From positions 1 to 18,910 of the forward strand of contig CBDVAK010000032.1 in NCBI GenBank assembly GCA_965371945.1: DNA of 18,910 bases. Direction: 5' to 3'. Source of the stretch: CBDVAK01 sp965371945 (lineage in GTDB: Bacteria > Pseudomonadota > Gammaproteobacteria > Competibacterales > JAHEDQ01). The position numbers and the translations under genes were made by a program. Shown here piece by piece: positions 14,653 through 18,910 of this stretch (positions are counted from its first letter, which is position 1; each line of letters starts with the position of its first letter). The notes under the pieces were generated by a model, which saw nothing but the letters and a program-made list of their open reading frames with translations, had not been told where the DNA came from and made no database searches.

Positions 14653-15708
14653 TCAGTCGATACCCAGCATGCGCCGGTTCGCGGCCTCATCGGTACCGGC
14701 ACCGGCGAAATCATCGAACGCCCGTTCGGTGACCCGGATGATGTGATCCTGGATGAACAGGGCTCCTTCGCGGGCGCCGTCCTCCGGATGTTTGAGACAG
14801 CACTCCCATTCGAGTACGGCCCAACCGTCGAAATCGTGGGCGGCGAACTTGGCAAATATGGCGGCGAAATCGATCTGACCGTCACCCAGCGAACGAAATC
14901 TTCCGGCCCGGTCCAGCCACGGCTGATAGCCGCCGTAGACCCCGACCCTGCCGTCGGGATTGAGTTCGGCATCCTTGACGTGAAACATTTTGATGCGTTC
15001 GTGATAGAGGTCGATGTTTGCCAGATAGTCCAGTGCCTGCAGAATGTAGTGGCTGGGATCGTACAGCATGTGGCAGCGGGGATGTTCGCCAACCCGGTCC
15101 AGAAACATCTCGAAGGTGGCGCCATCGTGCAGATCCTCGCCCGGATGGATCTCGTAGCAGAGATCCACGCCCTCGTTGTCGAAGGCATCCAGTATTGGTC
15201 GCCAGCGTGTCGCCAGTTCCCCGAATGCGGTTTCCACCAGGCCGGGTGGGCGCTGCGGCCAGGGGTAGAAATAGGGCCATGCGAGTGCACCCGAAAAGGT
15301 GGCATGAGCGGTGAGTCCCATCCGACCCGAGGCGCGTGCGGCTTTCATCAACTGGTCCACCGCCCAGGCTTGGCGGGCTTTGGGATTTCCACGTACAGCA
15401 GGTGCCGCGAAGCCGTCGAATGCCTCGTCATAAGCTGGGTGCACGGCGACCAGCTGACCCTGCAGATGGGTGGACAATTCGGTGATCTCGACACCGTTAT
15501 CGGTGGCGATGCCCTTGACCTCGTCGCAGTAGGTCTGAGACTCGGCGGCGCGTTCGAGATCGAACAGGCGAGCGTCCCAGCTTGGAATCTGTACTCCCCT
15601 GAAACCCAGTGAGGCCGCCCAGGCGCAGATGTTGTCCAGGGAGTTGAATGGTGCTTCGTCAGATGCGAACTGCGCCAGAAAGATAGCCGGCCCTTTGATC
15701 GTTTTCAT
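14653..15708 (-). CDS. Sugar phosphate isomerase/epimerase-like TIM-barrel protein
   Basis: Cytoplasmic metal-dependent enzyme of the xylose-isomerase-like TIM-barrel superfamily, 351 residues from the ATG at 15708 (MKTIKGPAIFLAQF). A second ATG at 15723 would add five residues; the run of G between them can serve as ribosome-binding site for 15708. Likely metal ligands are Glu186 and His188 (CYEIHPGED), Asp217 and His220 (LYDPSHY), His243 (FHVKDAE) and Glu300 (LEWE), in the usual order. Strand/turn motifs GFRGVQIPSWD and ITELSTHLQGQ fit the barrel. Members pair with Gfo/Idh/MocA dehydrogenases in catabolism of inositols, rare sugars and 3-keto-glycosides. Here the partner gene follows, separated by the palindromic element. 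The exact reaction cannot be assigned. Confidence 0.92.
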   Translation of the reverse strand: MKTIKGPAIFLAQFASDEAPFNSLDNICAWAASLGFRGVQIPSWDARLFDLERAAESQTYCDEVKGIATDNGVEITELSTHLQGQLVAVHPAYDEAFDGFAAPAVRGNPKARQAWAVDQLMKAARASGRMGLTAHATFSGALAWPYFYPWPQRPPGLVETAFGELATRWRPILDAFDNEGVDLCYEIHPGEDLHDGATFEMFLDRVGEHPRCHMLYDPSHYILQALDYLANIDLYHERIKMFHVKDAELNPDGRVGVYGGYQPWLDRAGRFRSLGDGQIDFAAIFAKFAAHDFDGWAVLEWECCLKHPEDGAREGALFIQDHIIRVTERAFDDFAGAGTDEAANRRMLGID

Positions 15709-16315
15709 ATCAGTCCCCCCCAAGGAATTACATACCGCCGGGCACCATCGGTCGTGGGGCGCGGCAATAACTTCCGGTTGTTAGCGTAGTCCGGGGCACT
15801 GCGTTCTGTCGACGGTGGCGTGAACCCTGCTTGCTGATTCTTGCAGGCGCCGCAGGGACCAGCCGCGCGACCGACACAGGGCAGGTGGATGAACATCAGG
15901 AAGTTGATACGCGATTTGTTTGGATCAGAGAGCGTGGGGGAGTGGGAGAACAGGTGTCTCGACGAAGCGCTTGAGTATGATACTCGGCGGGTGCTGGCGC
16001 GGAAGCTTGCCGGACGCACCGGCCAGTTTGCCGGGCAAGGCGGCGTGACTCCCGTGGCCAAACCAGCGCCGCCACCAGCCACCCGGTTATGGCCGTTACC
16101 CCGGCCCGAACCTCGCGGCCAGCGCTGGGCCACCACCCACGGCCCCAGTGCGCTGCGCCGATCACAGCGCGGGTAAACTCACAGGCGGGTTCTCCCGGGA
16201 CCTGCGAACGACGGGTAGAGCGTAGACGTCGACGTAGTGCTTTGCCTGGCTCGACTATGCGCCCCGGTTGCGCGAGTATGTCGATTCCATACCATGATGC
16301 GCTGCGGTCCACGCG
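15709..16315. other. 607-bp region without a well-supported gene (divergent intergenic)
   Basis: The stretch separates the minus-strand catabolic genes from the plus-strand lipoprotein gene and should contain both promoters, but I see no convincing -35/-10 pair. It holds one weak small reading frame (15889-16176), a 10-bp palindrome ACGTCGACGT (16226-16235) and an imperfect TAAC-N8-GTTA pair (15768-15783), none compelling. A long minus-strand frame running into it from the lipoprotein gene is an antisense shadow. Confidence 0.5.
15889..16176 (+). CDS. Hypothetical small protein (doubtful)
   Basis: 95-residue frame from an ATG preceded by GGTGG (close spacing). The first half, MNIRKLIRDLFGSESVGEWE followed by a charged helical stretch ending LARKLAG, looks protein-like and amphipathic. 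The second half is a low-complexity, Pro/Arg-rich tail (KPAPPPATRLWPLPRPEPRGQR) of the sort that GC-rich non-coding DNA gives. I recognise no family. It is the only plausible coding frame in this gap and may be spurious. Confidence 0.25.
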   Translation: MNIRKLIRDLFGSESVGEWENRCLDEALEYDTRRVLARKLAGRTGQFAGQGGVTPVAKPAPPPATRLWPLPRPEPRGQRWATTHGPSALRRSQRG

Positions 16316-17890
16316 ATGAGACGAGTCGTCTGTTTTCCGGTTTCCCTGCTCTTGATCCTGCCCCTGTGGGGGTGCGTGTCGGCGGCCGAGAAGAACGCTG
16401 GCGGCACCCCTGACATTGAATTCGACGATCTGGACCGTTCCGCTTCGGTGTTCGGTCCGGATCAGAGCTTTGTCGGCAGTCCGTTTGAAGATGTAGGCCG
16501 CAGCGGGTTGTTTCCGACCCGTGCCGCGAATACCAGTGAGATCGCTGTTCTCGCCAATGGAGACGATTCGTTCAGTGTCCGGATGCAGGCATTGCGGCAG
16601 GCGGATACCTCCGTCCGTATCCAGGCGCTGATGTTCAACGGCGATGAATCCGGTATCCATATCGCCGGGATACTCAAGCAGAAAAAGGAGGCGGGGCTGG
16701 ATGTCAGGATAATTGTCGATGCTTTCTCCAACCCCGCGCTGCAGGCGCAGTGGCTGTACTTCGACCTCAAGCAGAACGGCATCGAGGTGGAAGGCTACGA
16801 GGCGATGGCATTGCAGTGGATCAACGAAGTACCTGTTCCATACCTGACTCCGCACTTTGACCCGGAGCGGCCCGACAAGCGCTTTCACGACAAGATGTGG
16901 ATCATCGACGGTGACACGGATCACGCCGTCGCGGTGACCGGTGGGCTCAACATCGGCAATGAGTATTTCCGGATCGATCCCGGCGACCCCGACCACTACT
17001 GGCGCGACCAGGATGTGATCGTTCGTGGCGCGGTCATCGAGGATATGGTGGCCGTCTTCGATCGTAACTTCGATTATCTGGTAGGGATCAAAGAGAGTCG
17101 CGGTATCTTCAATACCAACCTGTACTGGGACAATACCCGGGCGGTCATGGATGCCACCGGCAAACTCCCCATCAGCTACGACACCGATCCCGTACTGGTG
17201 GCGACGGTCGAAGCCATGGCCCGGAAAAAACTCGATCCGGACTTTCGTCCGGCCCGCAGCCGTTTTTTCCAGAACAGGCCACGATTCGACGAAACCTATA
17301 TCGAACAAGTCTATCTGCGGCTGATTCTCGCTGCCCGTGAAGAGATTCTCATCGCCAACGCCTACTTCGTGCCCACCCGGCCCTTCAGACAGGCATTGAA
17401 GGACGCCGTCGCACGCTGTGTCTCGGTCACCATCATCTCCAACAGCCCCGAGACCAATGATCTTCCGGAGATATCGATGGTGGGGCGTGGCTACTACAAG
17501 GAACTGTTGCAGTACAACGAACAACCGGCTGTCGCCGCCTGCACCAATGATGAGGCTGGCATCCGGATCTGGGAATGGATTGGCCAGCGCGTCGGTTCGG
17601 AGCGCAGGACGGAACACACCATGCACTCGAAATACGCGGTCTTCGATCGCAGTACCAGCCTGGTGGGATCCTACAACCTGGATCCCAGAAGCCAAAATCT
17701 GAACAGCGAGACTGCGCTGGTGTTCGCAAGTGAACCGCTGTCCCGGCAACTGGTGCGATTGTTCGAGGAAAACGATCTCGCCTTCAGCCGGCGGGTATCA
17801 CCGCGGCAAGCCGCGGAATTCGAAAATCCGGATGATGTCATCTATCGGTTTCGGAAATCGATCGGGCAGTTTTTCGAGGGTCAGTTGTAG
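16316..17890 (+). CDS. Phospholipase D/cardiolipin synthase-like lipoprotein (ClsC/YmdC type)
   Basis: Membrane-anchored phosphatidyltransferase-like enzyme, 524 residues. The N-terminus is a lipoprotein signal: MRRVVCFPVSLLLILPLWGC, lipobox LWGC with Cys20. The next residues (Val, Ser) would not retain it in the inner membrane. Two HKD motifs are intact: HDKMWIID (His191, Lys193, Asp198) with VTGGLNIGNEY after it, and HSKYAVFD (His437, Lys439, Asp444) with VGSYNLDPRSQNLNSE after it. Length and two-domain layout agree with ClsC-like cardiolipin synthases, although other PLD-family hydrolases are possible. No strong ribosome-binding site precedes the ATG. A ymdB-type macrodomain partner is not seen. 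Probably monocistronic. Confidence 0.9.
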   Translation: MRRVVCFPVSLLLILPLWGCVSAAEKNAGGTPDIEFDDLDRSASVFGPDQSFVGSPFEDVGRSGLFPTRAANTSEIAVLANGDDSFSVRMQALRQADTSVRIQALMFNGDESGIHIAGILKQKKEAGLDVRIIVDAFSNPALQAQWLYFDLKQNGIEVEGYEAMALQWINEVPVPYLTPHFDPERPDKRFHDKMWIIDGDTDHAVAVTGGLNIGNEYFRIDPGDPDHYWRDQDVIVRGAVIEDMVAVFDRNFDYLVGIKESRGIFNTNLYWDNTRAVMDATGKLPISYDTDPVLVATVEAMARKKLDPDFRPARSRFFQNRPRFDETYIEQVYLRLILAAREEILIANAYFVPTRPFRQALKDAVARCVSVTIISNSPETNDLPEISMVGRGYYKELLQYNEQPAVAACTNDEAGIRIWEWIGQRVGSERRTEHTMHSKYAVFDRSTSLVGSYNLDPRSQNLNSETALVFASEPLSRQLVRLFEENDLAFSRRVSPRQAAEFENPDDVIYRFRKSIGQFFEGQL

Positions 17891-17946
17891 TTGATATCCA
17901 CGCCGTCCGGTCAGCGGTGGCGCGATCCACATCGCGGTCGCAATGA

Positions 17947-17962
17947 CCCCGGCGTCACGGGG
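17947..17962 (+). terminator. Weak hairpin after the PLD-like gene
   Basis: CCCCG-GCGTCA-CGGGG, a five-base stem with a six-base loop, 57 bases after the stop codon and just before the predicted promoter of the stress-protein gene. There is no T-run behind it, so intrinsic termination is doubtful. Confidence 0.25.
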
Positions 17963-17968
17963 CGATAC

Positions 17969-17998
17969 TTGAAGGGCCATCACTGACCACCCTATAGT
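17969..17998 (+). promoter_or_regulatory. Putative sigma70 promoter of the universal stress protein gene
   Basis: TTGAAG (17969-17974) and TATAGT (17993-17998) are separated by 18 bases, matching four and five of six consensus bases. They lie about 50 bases before the ATG, with an AGGAGA ribosome-binding site between. Confidence 0.55.
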
Positions 17999-18049
17999 CA
18001 GTCAGGATAGCCGGGCGCGGCGGCAGTTCCTCTTCCCCAGGAGATACCC

Positions 18050-18484
18050 ATGGACACTTACACTCACATCTTGTTGCCCACAGATTTCTCCAAACCCAGC
18101 ATCGCCGCGGCGGCCCGCGCACGAGGGCTGGCGGAGAAGTTGGGCGCCAAACTGACCATCGTCCATGTGGTCGACTACGCCCCTCCAAAATACGTGATGC
18201 TGGAATTACCCCCTGGCTTCGACTCGAGCCGCAGTATTGTCGAGCGCGCCACCGAGGCACTGGTCGGGTGGGCCGCCGAGAACGCACTCGACCAGTACCC
18301 GCGTGTGGTGAAGCAGGGCTCACCCAGGAAGGAGATCCTGGAGACCGCCAGGGAGCTGGGTACCGATCTGATCGTGATGGGCACCCATGGTATGCATGCA
18401 CTGGACCGGGTGCTGGGTTCGACCACCAACGCGGTGATGCATCAGGCTTGTTGCGACGTCCTGACCACGCACGCCGCGGGCTGA
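18050..18484 (+). CDS. Universal stress protein, UspA family
   Basis: Single-domain cytoplasmic Usp protein, 144 residues. It starts MDTYTHILLPTDFSKPSIAA with the Asp of the first strand (PTD) that contacts nucleotide in ATP-binding members. It ends with LIVMGTHGMHALDRVLGSTTNAVMH, the phosphate loop G-2x-G-8x-G-(S/T), followed by CCDVLTTHA. The loop is one residue shorter than the 9x version of MJ0577 but close to other ATP-binding Usps I recall, so nucleotide binding is likely. The AGGAGA site five to seven bases before the ATG fixes the start. It has its own predicted promoter and no operon partner; a general stress or starvation role is inferred from the family. Confidence 0.93.
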   Translation: MDTYTHILLPTDFSKPSIAAAARARGLAEKLGAKLTIVHVVDYAPPKYVMLELPPGFDSSRSIVERATEALVGWAAENALDQYPRVVKQGSPRKEILETARELGTDLIVMGTHGMHALDRVLGSTTNAVMHQACCDVLTTHAAG

Positions 18485-18527
18485 TCTAGGCAGGGTCGCC
18501 CCATCGAATTGACAGCATCTCCGTTCA

Positions 18528-18555
18528 CGTCATGCCCGCGCAGGCGGGCATCCAG
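18528..18555 (+). repeat. Left flanking palindrome of the GIY-YIG unit
   Basis: 28-base repeat containing an eight-base perfect stem with a GCAG loop (ATGCCCGC/GCGGGCAT). It is the inverted counterpart of 18883-18910, with 26 of 28 positions identical. The nuclease ATG lies 11 bases after it. Confidence 0.85.
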
Positions 18556-18566
18556 AATGCGTACCT

Positions 18567-18860
18567 ATGACAAAGCAACCGGCAGTATATATTTTGGCAA
18601 GTCGGCGCAACGGCACTCTGTATACAGGGGTGACCAGCGACCTGGTCAGGCGTGTCTATGAACACAAGAATGATGTGGTTGAAGGGTTCACGAAAAAGTA
18701 TCGGGTGCATCACCTGGTTTACTTCGAACTGCATGAGGAGATGATCCCGGCGATTACACGGGAAAAGCAGATCAAGAAGTGGAATCGAAAGTGGAAACTG
18801 AGTTTGATCGAGAAAGACAATCCGCAGTGGAGGGATCTCTTTGGTGATCTGTTGGGTTAG
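18567..18860 (+). CDS. GIY-YIG family endonuclease (COG2827/YhbQ-like)
   Basis: Small single-domain nuclease, 97 residues. The GIY-YIG signature is present as VYILASRRNGTLYTGVTSDL (about residues 7-26). The catalytic arginine is in LVRRVYEHKN and the metal-binding glutamate in TREKQIKKW. The basic C-terminus (KKWNRKWKLSLIEKDNPQWRDL) is typical. Length equals that of free-standing family members; it has no extra DNA-binding domain as homing endonucleases do. There is no clear ribosome-binding site in the 11 bases between the left palindrome and the ATG, so the palindrome may shape the 5' leader. Biological role is unknown for most of the family; DNA repair, recombination and element mobility have all been considered. 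Confidence 0.92.
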   Translation: MTKQPAVYILASRRNGTLYTGVTSDLVRRVYEHKNDVVEGFTKKYRVHHLVYFELHEEMIPAITREKQIKKWNRKWKLSLIEKDNPQWRDLFGDLLG

Positions 18861-18882
18861 CCGGATGAGCGTTCTAGCCATG

Positions 18883-18910
18883 CTGGATTCCCGCCTGCGC
18901 GGGAATGACG
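18883..18910 (-). repeat. Right flanking palindrome of the GIY-YIG unit
   Basis: Inverted copy of the left 28-base repeat. Its stem is ATTCCCGC/GCGGGAAT, so the two positions that differ from the left copy pair with each other. The core resembles the dRS3-type ATTCCC-N8-GGGAAT repeat known from Neisseria; that likeness is from memory. It starts 22 bases after the nuclease stop. Confidence 0.85.

Larger units (their letters stand above)
18528..18910. mobile_element. Candidate palindrome-flanked GIY-YIG nuclease unit
   Basis: A 383-bp unit in which a single GIY-YIG endonuclease gene is enclosed by inverted copies of a 28-base palindrome. The layout resembles a minimal nuclease-borne element or a repeat family with its own processing enzyme. 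No target-site duplication can be judged because the window stops exactly at the right end. Mobility is inference. Confidence 0.5.

Noticed and set aside
15768..15783. TAAC-N8-GTTA pair upstream of the isomerase gene as an operator
   Set aside because: Four-base half-sites, no recognisable promoter boxes at the expected distance.
16226..16235. ACGTCGACGT palindrome
   Set aside because: A ten-base palindrome alone in GC-rich DNA, with no promoter nearby, is expected by chance.
15896..17749. 617-codon open frame on the minus strand
   Set aside because: It lies almost wholly antisense to the PLD-like gene, whose two HKD motifs and lipobox are certain. The reading has no recognisable domain and results from GC-rich codon bias.
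18525..18881. 118-codon minus-strand frame over the GIY-YIG gene
   Set aside because: Antisense to the nuclease; its C-terminal residues are just the translated palindrome.
1..18910. CRISPR array, tRNA or rRNA genes
   Set aside because: I saw no regularly spaced direct repeats and no tRNA- or rRNA-like stretches on either strand; repeats found are palindromes at isolated sites.

Overview
The window is GC-rich, densely coded bacterial DNA (by eye in the high fifties percent GC). The gene set (ABC importers, a DhaLM/HPr/EI phosphorelay, a ClsC-like lipoprotein, a UspA protein) and the interspersed palindromes of the ATTCCCGC...GCGGGAAT kind point to Pseudomonadota, most likely a gammaproteobacterium. 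That placement is an inference, because there is no rRNA or other marker gene.

Layout. (1) 1-3833, minus strand: a PotABCD-type importer in the order binding protein, ATPase, permease B, permease C. The last gene runs off the left edge. A putative promoter and a 13-bp palindrome sit just upstream of the binding protein. (2) 4046-13062, minus strand: a long, tightly packed operon. It encodes a CUT1-type sugar or polyol importer (binding protein, two permeases, a small two-helix membrane protein, two different ATPases). It continues without a break into DhaL, DhaM, HPr, a short Enzyme I and a small helix-turn-helix regulator. Most junctions overlap by 4 or 8 bases. (3) 13268-15708, minus strand: a Gfo/Idh/MocA oxidoreductase and a TIM-barrel sugar isomerase/epimerase, separated by a 104-bp nested palindrome. 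They lie upstream of the importer operon and probably belong to the same catabolic locus. (4) 15709-16315: about 600 bp with no well-supported gene. (5) 16316-18484, plus strand: a phospholipase D/cardiolipin synthase-like lipoprotein and a universal stress protein. (6) 18528-18910: a small GIY-YIG endonuclease gene framed by two inverted 28-bp palindromes, which looks like a small mobile or repeat-borne unit.

How the genes may work together. The second importer would bring in a sugar, anhydrosugar or polyol. The oxidoreductase and isomerase would convert it, possibly through a 3-keto intermediate. The DhaM/HPr/EI relay would pass phosphate from PEP to DhaL. The sugar-binding subunit DhaK, with which DhaL normally works, is missing from the window, and so is any PTS membrane permease. 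The relay may therefore serve a distant DhaK or have a regulatory role together with the helix-turn-helix protein encoded at its end.

The most interesting points are: the DhaK-less relay fused to an ABC operon; the GIY-YIG unit whose two flanking palindromes differ only by one compensatory base pair; two hairpins placed after both binding-protein genes whose only imperfection is a G-U pair in the transcribed strand; the nested 104-bp palindrome; and a paired palindromic operator region upstream of the second importer.
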